64,000 nt of DNA, taken from NCBI GenBank assembly GCA_017469425.1, contig JAFUGJ010000101.1, positions 16,523-80,522 on the forward strand, given 5' to 3'. Position 1 is the stretch's first letter. Each line of letters begins with the position of its first letter. Source of the stretch: Bacteroidales bacterium. GTDB taxonomy: Bacteria > Bacteroidota > Bacteroidia > Bacteroidales > UBA932. A program made the position numbers and the translations under genes. Under the pieces are notes generated by a model. That model searched no databases. It saw only the letters and a list, made by a program, of their open reading frames with translations, and was not told the DNA's origin. This document shows, piece by piece, positions 44,448 to 52,508 of the stretch.

Positions 44448-44668
44448 GAGCAATATAGACTGAACTTTTCGTGTGCTTCTCTCCTATCGGGAAAGAGGCA
44501 TGAGATGAAAGCAGATTCTTTGACACCGTAGGTTTTATTGTATAGTTTAACCACTAAGCATGGTGCATAGCTGCCTCTCCAAAAACGCAGTTTGGGGGAG
44601 AAGTTGTCACCCCTATGGAGAATAATTCTTATATTTATAGCTTGAAATAAGATACACAGAATAGAGCT

Positions 44669-45250
44669 ATGGAAGATTCTTTGAAGGAACTGAATAATAG
44701 TGTTGACAAATATATTGCCGATGGTACATTTACCGAGGATGCCTTCAATAGGTATGCTCAGTCGTTTTGCTGGTACTGCGGAAATACCTATGTGGACGGA
44801 AAAGTTTACAAGGATGTCATCCACTTTTCTCGATATGAATCCAAAAGGGTGGGCGCGAAAAGAGTCTCAAGAACAGAATACAAAACAATTGAGGTGCATC
44901 AATGTAGAAATTGCTGGCACATCCACGAAGATGAATCTTCTTGCATTGAAAGAGCGCAGTCAATTTTCAAAAAGGCATATTGGGGACTTGCAATAGCAGT
45001 TCCAATCATTCTATTCCTCTCCACTGAGCCTTGGGATAATTGGAATTGGGAAATTCTTGGAATATTAGCGTTCTGGGCTGTTCTTCTTTCCTTTGCCGCT
45101 TATTTTATTGTTCGGGCAATTGTAATGATGATTGTCTCTGAAAAAGTTCATAAAGAAGTCGTCAACAAATATCACCTCCGTAAAAGAGAAGATATCCCAG
45201 CTGTCAAAAAGGCACTTAAACACAAGTGGAAAATTGACAGATTTCTTTGA
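44669..45250 (+). CDS. Zinc-ribbon and two-transmembrane protein of unknown function
   Basis: 193 aa. CWYCG (about 34-38) and CRNCW (about 79-83) form a probable zinc ribbon in the N-terminal half. Two membrane segments follow (GLAIAVPIILFLS and ILGILAFWAVLLSFAAYFIVRAIVMMIV), then a basic tail (KHKWKIDRF). I do not recognise a family. Base composition is clearly AT-richer than the chromosomal genes around. It is the first gene in the cassette between the 155-base repeats, with its own terminator. Confidence 0.7.
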   Translation: MEDSLKELNNSVDKYIADGTFTEDAFNRYAQSFCWYCGNTYVDGKVYKDVIHFSRYESKRVGAKRVSRTEYKTIEVHQCRNCWHIHEDESSCIERAQSIFKKAYWGLAIAVPIILFLSTEPWDNWNWEILGILAFWAVLLSFAAYFIVRAIVMMIVSEKVHKEVVNKYHLRKREDIPAVKKALKHKWKIDRFL

Positions 45251-45255
45251 TTCAG

Positions 45256-45279
45256 CGCTCACTCCGGTGAGCGTTTTTT
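45256..45279 (+). terminator. Intrinsic terminator of the zinc-ribbon gene
   Basis: CGCTCAC-TCCG-GTGAGCG followed by six T, 6 bases after the stop codon. It separates the gene from the ATPase gene. Confidence 0.85.
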
Positions 45280-45343
45280 GTTTTCCAGAGGAGGTGTTGG
45301 AACCAGCGCATTCTCCGCAATCTTCCTCTTAGGATTCACCTGC

Positions 45344-45550
45344 TTAAGAGCTCCGGTCTTGGTAGAGCGCCATCTCCCGGCAGCAGGCTACCAGCAGGTA
45401 CAACTTCTTGGCCGTTTCCTTCAGGCCCCTTGCCTTGGGAAGAGCCGTCACCGGATTCACCGAGACAACGGCTCCATCCATCCGGCATGGCTGGTCGGTA
45501 GCCCGGAGGCGCTTGGCCTCGTTCGATATCTTCTTTCTGTCTTTTGTCAT
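45344..45550 (-). CDS. Possible small basic protein
   Basis: 68 aa starting MTKDRKKISNEAKRLRATD, with a second half KARGLKETAKKLYLLVACC. Unlike its AT-rich neighbours the stretch is GC-rich, so it may be a remnant of another gene. No promoter box or recognised family. It fills most of the 45280-45574 gap. Could be a shadow ORF. Confidence 0.3.
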   Translation of the reverse strand: MTKDRKKISNEAKRLRATDQPCRMDGAVVSVNPVTALPKARGLKETAKKLYLLVACCREMALYQDRSS

Positions 45551-45574
45551 AAATCAAAGAATGTGTTTACATTT

Positions 45575-45606
45575 TTTGTAATTACAATTTTTGTTTTATA
45601 CCTTTG
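45575..45606 (+). promoter_or_regulatory. Promoter of the ATPase gene
   Basis: TTTG at 45575-45578, 20 bases, TACCTTTG at 45599-45606, then 22 bases to the ATG. Confidence 0.75.
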
Positions 45607-45628
45607 CGGTGGTAAATCACACATTAGG

Positions 45629-46762
45629 ATGGAAGCGCCTTTCATATTCGGCAAGATTGCCACAGACAAGAATTTTACAGACAGAGAACAGGAAACGGCT
45701 CATCTGGTAAACAATTTCGAATCTCTCATCAACACAATCATCATTTCTCCAAGGCGTTGGGGAAAAAGTTCTCTCGTTCATAAGGCTGCAACCATTGCAC
45801 AGTATGAAGATAAACAGCTCAAAATATGCACGGTTGACCTTTTTAATGTCAAGACAGAAGAACAATTCTACACTGTCTTTGCTCGCAGTGTCATTCGGGG
45901 AACTGCATCTCGGTGGAATGAGGCAGTTGAAAACGCGAAGAAGTTCTTCTCTCGTCTGGTTCCCAAAATATCCATCGGGGCCGACCCGATGAACGAGGTC
46001 TCCATTGACTTTGATTGGGAGGAAATGAAAAGGAACCCCGATGAGATTCTTGATCTTCCGGAACGGATCGCACAGTCGAAGGGGATAAAGGTTATGGTTT
46101 GTATTGATGAATTCCAGAACATCGCGGAATTTGACGACCCTCTTTTCTTCCAAAGGAAGTTGCGTGCTCACTGGCAAAAACACCAGAAAGTGAGCTATTG
46201 CCTTTATGGGAGTAAGCGTCACATGATGCTTGAGGTCTTCACGGACTCATCCATGCCATTTTATAAGTTCGGTGACCTTTTTTTTCTGAATAAGATTGAT
46301 ACAGATCATTTTGTTCCATTCATTATAGAGCGGTTCTCCTCCACAGGAAAAACTATCTCTGAAGGCGCTTGCAAGAAAATCATTGCTCTCGCAGACAATC
46401 ATCCATACTATGTCCAGCAGCTTTCTCAACTTTCTTGGCTCAGATCCTCCTCGCAGTGTACTGAAGAGATTGTAATAAAGGCTCATGAATCGCTCGTCGA
46501 ACAGCTCAGTCTCCTTTTCTCCAACCTTATTGAAACCTTCACATTCCAACAGGTTTGTTACCTTCATGCCGTCATTGCAGGGGAAAAAGCTATAACGAGT
46601 TCCGAGACCATGCACCGATACCATATAAGCAGTGCCACGGCAGCATCGAGGTCTCTCAAGACATTGATTAAAAAAGACATTCTTGACAGCAAAGCTGGCA
46701 TCGTTTCTTTTCAAGATCCCATCTTTGAATATTGGCTGAGACATCATTACTATCAGGTTTAG
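45629..46762 (+). CDS. AAA-type ATP-binding protein (archaeal-ATPase-like, STAND-related)
   Basis: 377 aa. P-loop ISPRRWGKSSLVHKA (about 38-52), Walker B with adjacent Glu VMVCIDEFQNI (about 150-160), a sensor segment SYCLYGSKRHMM, and a C-terminal winged-helix-like part (YHISSATAASRSLKTLIKKDIL, FQDPIFEYWLRHHY). This is the layout of the ATPase families with PRRxGKSSL that are scattered among Bacteroides and archaea; their function is mostly unknown. AT-rich, within the repeat-bounded cassette. A longer upstream frame to 45278 is not supported, since the promoter lies inside it. The 376 bases that follow hold only the repeat. Confidence 0.82.
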   Translation: MEAPFIFGKIATDKNFTDREQETAHLVNNFESLINTIIISPRRWGKSSLVHKAATIAQYEDKQLKICTVDLFNVKTEEQFYTVFARSVIRGTASRWNEAVENAKKFFSRLVPKISIGADPMNEVSIDFDWEEMKRNPDEILDLPERIAQSKGIKVMVCIDEFQNIAEFDDPLFFQRKLRAHWQKHQKVSYCLYGSKRHMMLEVFTDSSMPFYKFGDLFFLNKIDTDHFVPFIIERFSSTGKTISEGACKKIIALADNHPYYVQQLSQLSWLRSSSQCTEEIVIKAHESLVEQLSLLFSNLIETFTFQQVCYLHAVIAGEKAITSSETMHRYHISSATAASRSLKTLIKKDILDSKAGIVSFQDPIFEYWLRHHYYQV

Positions 46763-46967
46763 CATATCCATATTCCACAATTTTGCACGCGAGCGTTCTC
46801 GACTCAAGGGGCGGTTGACATTTGAGAGCCCGAAGGAAATCTGACTCCCTCCCCGTTGGAGTCAGTCGTATGCACAGAGTTGTCTTTTCGAGTGTTTTCT
46901 AAACTTTTATCAAAGAGTTACGCGGTTTCGGGCCGATTTTTCCGTAGTTAATTCGAGTGTGCATCTG

Positions 46968-47124
46968 TTTGAAAAGAATTAATCGGTGTCGAAATAATTG
47001 TGTGCGGCAATTTTGCTGCGCGATATTAAATAATTGATTATCAATAACTTCGCAACTCACTATCGTTGGAAATGAGCGATAGTTTTTAAGTAATTGCCTG
47101 GCTATTAACGATTTAAGGATGCGC
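46968..47124. repeat. Long direct repeat containing palindrome R, copy 4
   Basis: The second member of the 155-base pair. Its palindrome core is at 47059-47083 with one G-T pair. It ends 14 bases from the stop of the minus-strand gene at 47139 and may terminate it. The remaining 46763-46967 shows a short inverted repeat (TGACTCC / GGAGTCA, about 46840-46870) and no gene. Confidence 0.88.
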
Positions 47125-47138
47125 TAACAACGGAACGG

Positions 47139-47912
47139 TCATTGTATCCAATTCAGTATGACCTGATAATTTGCAATCGAGTAGTCGGGAAGAATGAATA
47201 GGTCATCTATTAATGAATTGGGGGATACCTCCGCTATCATACAGTTTTTGAACTGATAAAAAGCCACTATATCAGGGTATGTCACATATGAATAGTAGCC
47301 GGGTAGCATTCCTGCGCTCTGCACTGGGATAAAACGCTTCGCCATTTCAACCCGGTCCGGACGAGATTCAAAGTAATCGTCCAGCAGTTTATCTGTTTCC
47401 TGGGTGAGGTATAATACTTTCTTCCCTTTTACAGCCGGTGGAAACATATAAGTTGTATCCGCGTAAGTATAAGAATCCAAATCGGAATAATAACTATACT
47501 CATCAGTGTGATAACTATACTTATACTCTTCTTCAGAATGAAATACGCTCACGCAGTATCTTCGTACTACATAATCGAGAGTGTCAGCATCTGATTTGGA
47601 TCCGGGATAATTGGATAAAACCAATTCATAGTAGCGATTCATCATGGTGTCGGAAGCCTCTTTTTCCTGATCCATGGACCATTTTCGCCATTCTCTGATA
47701 AAGCGCGCGAAATTCTGCTTGGTCAATGAATCATACCTCTTCAGGAATGGCTGTTCCACTCTGGGTCTGTGATCCCTATAATTTGCTACCATGTGCGCTT
47801 GCCTTTCTGCTTCCGGAATGACGACAAGAAACATGATGGAACCCAGTACCGTCAGGAGGACAGCCGCATACCCTGACATATTAGCCGGGTTATGAAAGTT
47901 TCTTCTCCGCAT
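47139..47912 (-). CDS. Membrane-anchored protein of unknown function
   Basis: 257 aa from the ATG at 47912 (a TTG at 47933 would add seven residues). One N-terminal membrane segment (YAAVLLTVLGSIMFLVVI) is followed by a large outer domain rich in Tyr, Asp and Ser (EEEYKYSYHTDEYSYYSDLDSYTYAD). No recognisable domain. AT-richer than the neighbouring core genes and adjacent to repeat copy 4, so probably also accessory. Confidence 0.65.
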   Translation of the reverse strand: MRRRNFHNPANMSGYAAVLLTVLGSIMFLVVIPEAERQAHMVANYRDHRPRVEQPFLKRYDSLTKQNFARFIREWRKWSMDQEKEASDTMMNRYYELVLSNYPGSKSDADTLDYVVRRYCVSVFHSEEEYKYSYHTDEYSYYSDLDSYTYADTTYMFPPAVKGKKVLYLTQETDKLLDDYFESRPDRVEMAKRFIPVQSAGMLPGYYSYVTYPDIVAFYQFKNCMIAEVSPNSLIDDLFILPDYSIANYQVILNWIQ

Positions 47913-48019
47913 ACATCTTTCATCGTTTTGCAATTATCAATCCGTTGCAATCTTAGCATAAAAACGAAGGCCCGTATCCTTAGATGCAGACCTCCATTAA
48001 GTCAAATGATCCGTCAAGT

Positions 48020-48202
48020 CTACTTGAACCACTCGGTGAGATGGTCCTTGGCATACAGATAGTAAACTGCCAGGCCAATCCAGCTCGTTGCGAGCACGAG
48101 GACGGCGGTGATAATCTTGCCTACGAGGGAGATGGGTTTCTTGAGAATGTCGAGGACGGCGATGATGGAAAGAACTACGCCAATGATGTAAATGATGCTC
48201 AT
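48020..48202 (-). CDS. Small two-helix membrane protein, PLDc_N-like
   Basis: 60 aa. Two membrane segments (IIYIIGVVLSIIAVLDIL and IITAVLVLATSWIGLAVYYLYA) joined by KKPISLVGK follow the phospholipase D N-terminal (PLDc_N) pattern, which occurs alone in many small bacterial proteins. Function unknown. A clear -7 box precedes it. Confidence 0.75.
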   Translation of the reverse strand: MSIIYIIGVVLSIIAVLDILKKPISLVGKIITAVLVLATSWIGLAVYYLYAKDHLTEWFK

Positions 48203-48230
48203 AATATTAAGGTTTAGATGTTTCCGCTTT

Positions 48231-48238
48231 CAAATATA
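48231..48238 (-). promoter_or_regulatory. -7 box of the small PLDc_N-like gene
   Basis: The minus strand reads TATATTTG, 28 bases before the ATG at 48202. Confidence 0.65.
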
Positions 48239-48277
48239 GGAATTAGCCGTATTAAATGCAACTTTTATTTGGAGCGT

Positions 48278-48892
48278 TCAGACAATCTCCACCTTCTTTC
48301 CTTCGGTAATGGAGAGTATGCTTTTTATGATTTGGGTGTAGTCCTTGGTCTTGAACCTTATTTGCAGCGATGCTTTTCCGTCCGAGACCGTGAACGAATC
48401 CACCTCTATCCCGGCATTTTCAAAAGCGTCGATATATTTGAGCAGACCTTCGTTGTCAACGGGAAACAGGCTCACGGAAAGGGTCTTTTCCCCGTATTTC
48501 CGCGTAATGAAGTGCATGGTTTCCAGCACGAGGATGGTCATCAGCGTTGCGGCGGCGGCCACCGGATACATTGCCGAACCGCAGGCAAGTCCGATTGCGG
48601 CGGCGACCCAGAGTCCTGCCGCCGTGGTTACTCCCCGGACGGCGTTTTTCTGGAAGATAATCACTCCGGCGCCGATGAAACCGATGCCGGACACCACCTG
48701 GGCGGCAACCCTGGCGTGGTCGAACTGCCCTTTGAATGCATATTGGGAAATAATCATGAACAGGGCACTTCCGAGTGCAACGATGAAATGCGTGCGCACC
48801 CCCGCTTCCTTGGCCCTGAACTCACGCTCGAAACCTATCAGGCCGCCGAGCAGCCCTGCAACAAAAATCCTTAATATGAAATCCCAAGTCAT
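48278..48892 (-). CDS. MgtC/SapB family protein
   Basis: 204 aa. Four to five membrane segments with LLGGLIGFEREF near the N-terminus and GIGFIGAGVIIF, both typical of MgtC; a C-terminal cytoplasmic domain (about 130-204, ACT-like) follows. MgtC of Salmonella is tied to Mg2+, ATP and phosphate homeostasis. It follows the SLC13 gene by 12 bases and closes the minus-strand run from 56179. ATG 48892 is preferred to a TTG two codons upstream. Confidence 0.9.
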   Translation of the reverse strand: MTWDFILRIFVAGLLGGLIGFEREFRAKEAGVRTHFIVALGSALFMIISQYAFKGQFDHARVAAQVVSGIGFIGAGVIIFQKNAVRGVTTAAGLWVAAAIGLACGSAMYPVAAAATLMTILVLETMHFITRKYGEKTLSVSLFPVDNEGLLKYIDAFENAGIEVDSFTVSDGKASLQIRFKTKDYTQIIKSILSITEGKKVEIV

Positions 48893-48904
48893 GCGCAAAT
48901 ATAA

Positions 48905-50512
48905 CTAAAATAATCCCGGTGTGATGCTCAGCCACTTGAGAACCGTTTCGCCGAAGACAAGAATCAGCAGCCATGAGAAGGTCATCATGGTGATTCCGAA
49001 CTTGAAGGCGTCGGTGAGGCTGTACTGGTTGGTGTTGTACAGCAACGCTGCGGGTTTGCTGTTGAAAGGCAGCACATAACAGTGCTCGATGAGCATCGAT
49101 ACCGGCAGGGCGAGGCTCATGGGAGGGAAGCCGAAGCGCTTTTCCACTCCGAGCGCGATGGGCACGAATACCATCGTTCGTATGGTCTTGCTCTGGAACA
49201 CGAGTCCGGAGTACATCATCAGGAAGGTAAGCACCACATAAAGAACCCAGAAAGGAGTGTCGGAGGTGATGCCCATGGAGTCGAATGCGGCGTTTACCAT
49301 GGTGTTGGGAAGGTCAGTGGCGTTGAGCCCGCTCCCGAGAACATAGGCACCTGCCGAAAAGAGCATGAGGTGCCAGGGGATGTCAACATCGTTCCATTTT
49401 ACAACCCCAATGCCCGGCAGCAGTGCGAGTACGGCGCCGATGAGTGCAACGATTGTTTCGTCGATATTGTGGAATGTGCCTTTGGTGACCCATAGAACGA
49501 GCACTACCATGAAGATTGCAACGGCCTTCCATTCTTCCTTCGACATCTTTCCCATGGTTGCGAGCTCATCTTTGAGACGGTCGATACCGCCTTGAATCTG
49601 AGGTACTTGCTCTTCTTTCTTCATGGGGAAGAATACATACATTCCGAGCAGCAGCCCTACCACGAGGATAATGACGCTCATGGGCCCCACTGCAATCAGC
49701 CATTCCTTGTATCCGAAATCGCATGAGCCGAGGAATCCGGCGATGAGCGAGATGGCGAGCAGGTGGGCGCCGCTTCCGGTGTAAAAGGCATTTGCGCCGA
49801 TGTTCACCTGGAACAGGTTCTGGATTACGAGGTTGCGGCCGAAGTTGTTGCGGTTTCCGTTGGATGCTCCATATATGGCACATATTACCATGAAGATAGG
49901 CAGCATTATGGTCGCTTTGACGGTGGTTGCGGAGATGAACGCGGAGAGCACCAGGTTGATGACCAGGAAGCTCCAGAGCACGCCTTTTGCGCTTTTGCCG
50001 AATTTGATGACGAATGCGAGGGCGAGGCGTTTTGCAAAGCGCGTTTTCACCAGCATTGACGCGAGCACGAAACTTAGTATGTTCAGCCACATCACCGGAT
50101 GTCCGAGCTGTGCAAGGGCCTCTTTTTGCGTGGTGACTCCGAACAGCACCGTGAACAGAATCAGAATCAGGGAGGTCAGATAGTTGGGAAGGGCCTCCGT
50201 GACCCATAAAATGAGGCTCGACACAAAGATGGCGAGCATCGCGTAGTTTGCGCGGATGAAACCATCAAGGCCCAGGGCGGCAAGGCGTTTCTGCGCCGAT
50301 GCCGCCAGGCCAGTGGTGTCGAGATTGTCGATGAATCCTATATGGCAGAACCAGCATATCCAGACGAAGGCGATTATCGCAAGCGGACCGCCCAGGCGGG
50401 CGAGCCACACTTCGAAGCCCGACTTCTGCATTTTGGGGAGTTTCTCAATCTTGTAATTGTTCATGTCCAGCGGGTCGAACTGCACCGCCTCCGTCATGGT
50501 ATCTGCTGCCAT
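48905..50512 (-). CDS. SLC13/DASS family anion transporter
   Basis: 535 aa, about 11-12 membrane segments, with an unusual hydrophilic N-terminal stretch of about 30 aa. SAFISATTVKATIMLPIFMV and the repeat FNSKPAALLYNTNQYS are the two helical-hairpin motif regions of the divalent anion:Na+ symporters. Members carry dicarboxylates, citrate, sulfate or phosphate. The neighbouring porin and triphosphatase genes favour phosphate, but this is inference. Gaps to neighbours are 9 and 12 bases. Confidence 0.88.
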   Translation of the reverse strand: MAADTMTEAVQFDPLDMNNYKIEKLPKMQKSGFEVWLARLGGPLAIIAFVWICWFCHIGFIDNLDTTGLAASAQKRLAALGLDGFIRANYAMLAIFVSSLILWVTEALPNYLTSLILILFTVLFGVTTQKEALAQLGHPVMWLNILSFVLASMLVKTRFAKRLALAFVIKFGKSAKGVLWSFLVINLVLSAFISATTVKATIMLPIFMVICAIYGASNGNRNNFGRNLVIQNLFQVNIGANAFYTGSGAHLLAISLIAGFLGSCDFGYKEWLIAVGPMSVIILVVGLLLGMYVFFPMKKEEQVPQIQGGIDRLKDELATMGKMSKEEWKAVAIFMVVLVLWVTKGTFHNIDETIVALIGAVLALLPGIGVVKWNDVDIPWHLMLFSAGAYVLGSGLNATDLPNTMVNAAFDSMGITSDTPFWVLYVVLTFLMMYSGLVFQSKTIRTMVFVPIALGVEKRFGFPPMSLALPVSMLIEHCYVLPFNSKPAALLYNTNQYSLTDAFKFGITMMTFSWLLILVFGETVLKWLSITPGLF

Positions 50513-50521
50513 AGTCTAATA

Positions 50522-50998
50522 TTATTTCCAGTTCTTGTAAGGATTCTTCATCAACATGGAGTTGAAGTACTTGGGGTCGCCGGTAACCTCTTCGCCAAGC
50601 CATGCGGGTTTGTCGAAGGGCTCGTTCTCGTCAGCAAGTTCCACTTCGGCCACTGTGAGGCCGTCGTTGTCGCCGTAGAACTCGTCAACTTCCCAGGTAT
50701 GCACTCCGTCGGTATTCTTTACCAGATAGCGGGTCTTGTCGATAACGCCGGGTTCGGCAAGGTCGAGAAGCTGTTTGACTTCTTCGACGGGGATTTCTTT
50801 TTCCCACTCAAAGCGGGCTGCGCCGGACGCATTGCCAATGCCCTTCACGGTGATGAATCCCTTCTCGCCTTTTACGCGGATGCGCACCGTCCTTTCGGGA
50901 ACGCTGCTGAGGTAGCCCTGGGTAATGCGGGTTGCCTTGAAGGCTTCGGACTTGAAGTCGCCCTTGACCAAGAATTTCTTTTCAATTTCCTGTGCCAT
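50522..50998 (-). CDS. CYTH domain protein (triphosphate tunnel enzyme)
   Basis: 158 aa. N-terminal EIEKKFLV is the ExExK signature. The paired-charge strands RTVRIRVKGEKGFITVKG, RFEWEKEIP, KTRYLV, WEVDEFYGDN and VAEVELADE are the beta-tunnel of CYTH proteins. Short bacterial members of this form hydrolyse inorganic tripolyphosphate; some make cAMP or act on thiamine triphosphate. Starts 3 bases after the next gene's stop and is co-transcribed with the SLC13 transporter. Confidence 0.9.
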   Translation of the reverse strand: MAQEIEKKFLVKGDFKSEAFKATRITQGYLSSVPERTVRIRVKGEKGFITVKGIGNASGAARFEWEKEIPVEEVKQLLDLAEPGVIDKTRYLVKNTDGVHTWEVDEFYGDNDGLTVAEVELADENEPFDKPAWLGEEVTGDPKYFNSMLMKNPYKNWK

Positions 50999-51001
50999 AG
51001 T

Positions 51002-51640
51002 CTATTCGTTTGCTAAAGGTTTGTCGCTCATGCCAATCACGCGCTTGATGGCCTGCAGGTAGTTGATGTTCTCAACACCCTCGAGGCCGACATCGGCGAT
51101 GGTTTTCTTGATGTCCTCGATTTCGGTGGATTCGGAGTTGATGGTAACCACCTTCGCTCCGTTGATAATGACATTGCCCACTTCGCAGATGGTGTTGTTT
51201 ACCATATATCCGAAGCGCTGCTTGTGCACGCGTACGGCTGCAAGGTCCTTGTTCGCCTTCACCATTGCAATGAATTCTTCATAGGTGTAGGTGTCTTTGG
51301 TGAGTGCAGGCATCTCTACCATGAAAGCCGGGAATACCTCTTTCTCCAGAACTTCGCGGGAGATGGGGAATTCGCCCTTCATGAGGGGATTCCACTGCTC
51401 GAGTCCGTCAACGGTCTGGACATAGGTTTTGATATCCATTTTTCCGTTGCGGATTTTGGTGTTGTTTATGTCATTCTTTGCCGAGATGATGTAAATCTCG
51501 TCGCTTTCACGCTCCCACACTTTCTCAGGAACGGGAACGCTGAGGCGTGCCATGCGTTTTGCTGCGGCGCAGAAATCCTGTCCGAAGCTGCGGAATTCGA
51601 AGCGAGGCTTGCTCTGCTCGCCAATTTTAAGTTCTGCCAT
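51002..51640 (-). CDS. Probable second triphosphate-tunnel (CYTH-like) protein
   Basis: 212 aa. No assignment by name, but the strand pattern follows the CYTH fold: PRFEFRSFG in place of ExExK, then DEIYII..., TKIRNGKMDIKTYVQ, VHKQRFGYMV, TICEVGNVIINGAKVVTINSES and a final helix NYLQAIKRVIG. The N-terminal acidic signature is incomplete, so its metal site may be altered. It lies directly before the CYTH gene, so the two could form a heteromer or act on different polyphosphates. Confidence 0.6.
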   Translation of the reverse strand: MAELKIGEQSKPRFEFRSFGQDFCAAAKRMARLSVPVPEKVWERESDEIYIISAKNDINNTKIRNGKMDIKTYVQTVDGLEQWNPLMKGEFPISREVLEKEVFPAFMVEMPALTKDTYTYEEFIAMVKANKDLAAVRVHKQRFGYMVNNTICEVGNVIINGAKVVTINSESTEIEDIKKTIADVGLEGVENINYLQAIKRVIGMSDKPLANE

Positions 51641-51663
51641 AATTAATACAAGGTTTAAGGTTA

Positions 51664-52488
51664 TCAGTCATTTTTCACATAATCATCGTCCGCTGCTGCG
51701 GTGGAGTTCGCTTCGCCGGGGGTAAAGGCGTCGGTGCGCTGCCATTCTCCTATTCCGTCCGGAACACGGCTCCATGAACCGGAGTAATTGCTGATGCTTA
51801 CGCCCCAGCCGGAGTCGCCCTTGTCGCCGCGCTGGAAGTAGTCAACAAGTTCACCCTTGGGATTGTAGAGGTCGATGCGAACGCTCTTCTTTGCGGAGAA
51901 GCCGCTGGAGAATCCTCTGGGGGTCGTTCCCTTGCCGCCGACGATTGCGAAGAATCCGTGTGCGGGGATGACCTCTCCGTCAATTCCGGTCCAGGTAAGT
52001 TCTTCGTCCTTGTTGATGGTAACGCCCGTAAGCTTTACGGGATAGTCGGTTCCGTTCCAGAGTTCGAAGAACTTCTCGTCATCGGCGCCCGCTCCGTAAA
52101 CCTCGTTGAGTTTAACCTTGCTCCAGTCGGTGGCGGGGTCGCCCACGGTGTAGGTGTATTTGTCGGACACGGTGGTAAAGTCGGCGTCGTTCACTACGGT
52201 AACATTGAAAGAAACCTCGGTTCCGTCGGCAAGAGCGGGTATGGTTCCGGTGTAAGTGGAGCCTGACCCTGTCATGGGAACCTTGTTGCCGTTATACTCC
52301 AGTGTTGCGGAAGTTACAGCCTGCAGGCCGCTCACGGTGGCGGTTACGGTTACTTCGGAAAGGGAAGTAGGCGCTTCAGGTGTGAAGACGACCTTGTCGA
52401 TGGAGGAAGGGCCTTTGTAAATTTCGTCCTCCATGCAGGCGGTGAAAGCCAGGACGGCTGCTGCAGCGAAATACAGTATCTTTTTCAT
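51664..52488 (-). CDS. Lipoprotein with Ig-like and lamin-tail domains
   Basis: 274 aa. Lipoprotein signal VLAFTAC (Cys18). An Ig-like domain (about 30-115, VVFTPEAPTSLSEVTVTATVSG) precedes a lamin-tail domain (about 120-250: VKLNEVYGAGADDEKFFELWN, VIPAHGFFAIVGGKG, DLYNPKGELVDYF). Bacterial lamin-tail domains are attached to secreted nucleases, phosphatases and other surface enzymes. No catalytic domain is present here. Follows the porin gene by 20 bases. Confidence 0.82.
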   Translation of the reverse strand: MKKILYFAAAAVLAFTACMEDEIYKGPSSIDKVVFTPEAPTSLSEVTVTATVSGLQAVTSATLEYNGNKVPMTGSGSTYTGTIPALADGTEVSFNVTVVNDADFTTVSDKYTYTVGDPATDWSKVKLNEVYGAGADDEKFFELWNGTDYPVKLTGVTINKDEELTWTGIDGEVIPAHGFFAIVGGKGTTPRGFSSGFSAKKSVRIDLYNPKGELVDYFQRGDKGDSGWGVSISNYSGSWSRVPDGIGEWQRTDAFTPGEANSTAAADDDYVKND

Positions 52489-52508
52489 ATTCTTGTTCTT
52501 TTAAATTG

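Noticed and set aside
43988-44824. Minus-strand 278-codon frame between tRNA-Ser and the cassette
   Set aside because: It runs through direct repeats, repeat R and the start of the zinc-ribbon gene and has no domain. It is a chance frame through repeat DNA.
43687-47124. Integron with attC-like sites made of the 155-base repeats
   Set aside because: There is no integron integrase, the repeats lack the R'/R'' core triplets I would expect of attC, and there is only one cassette interval.
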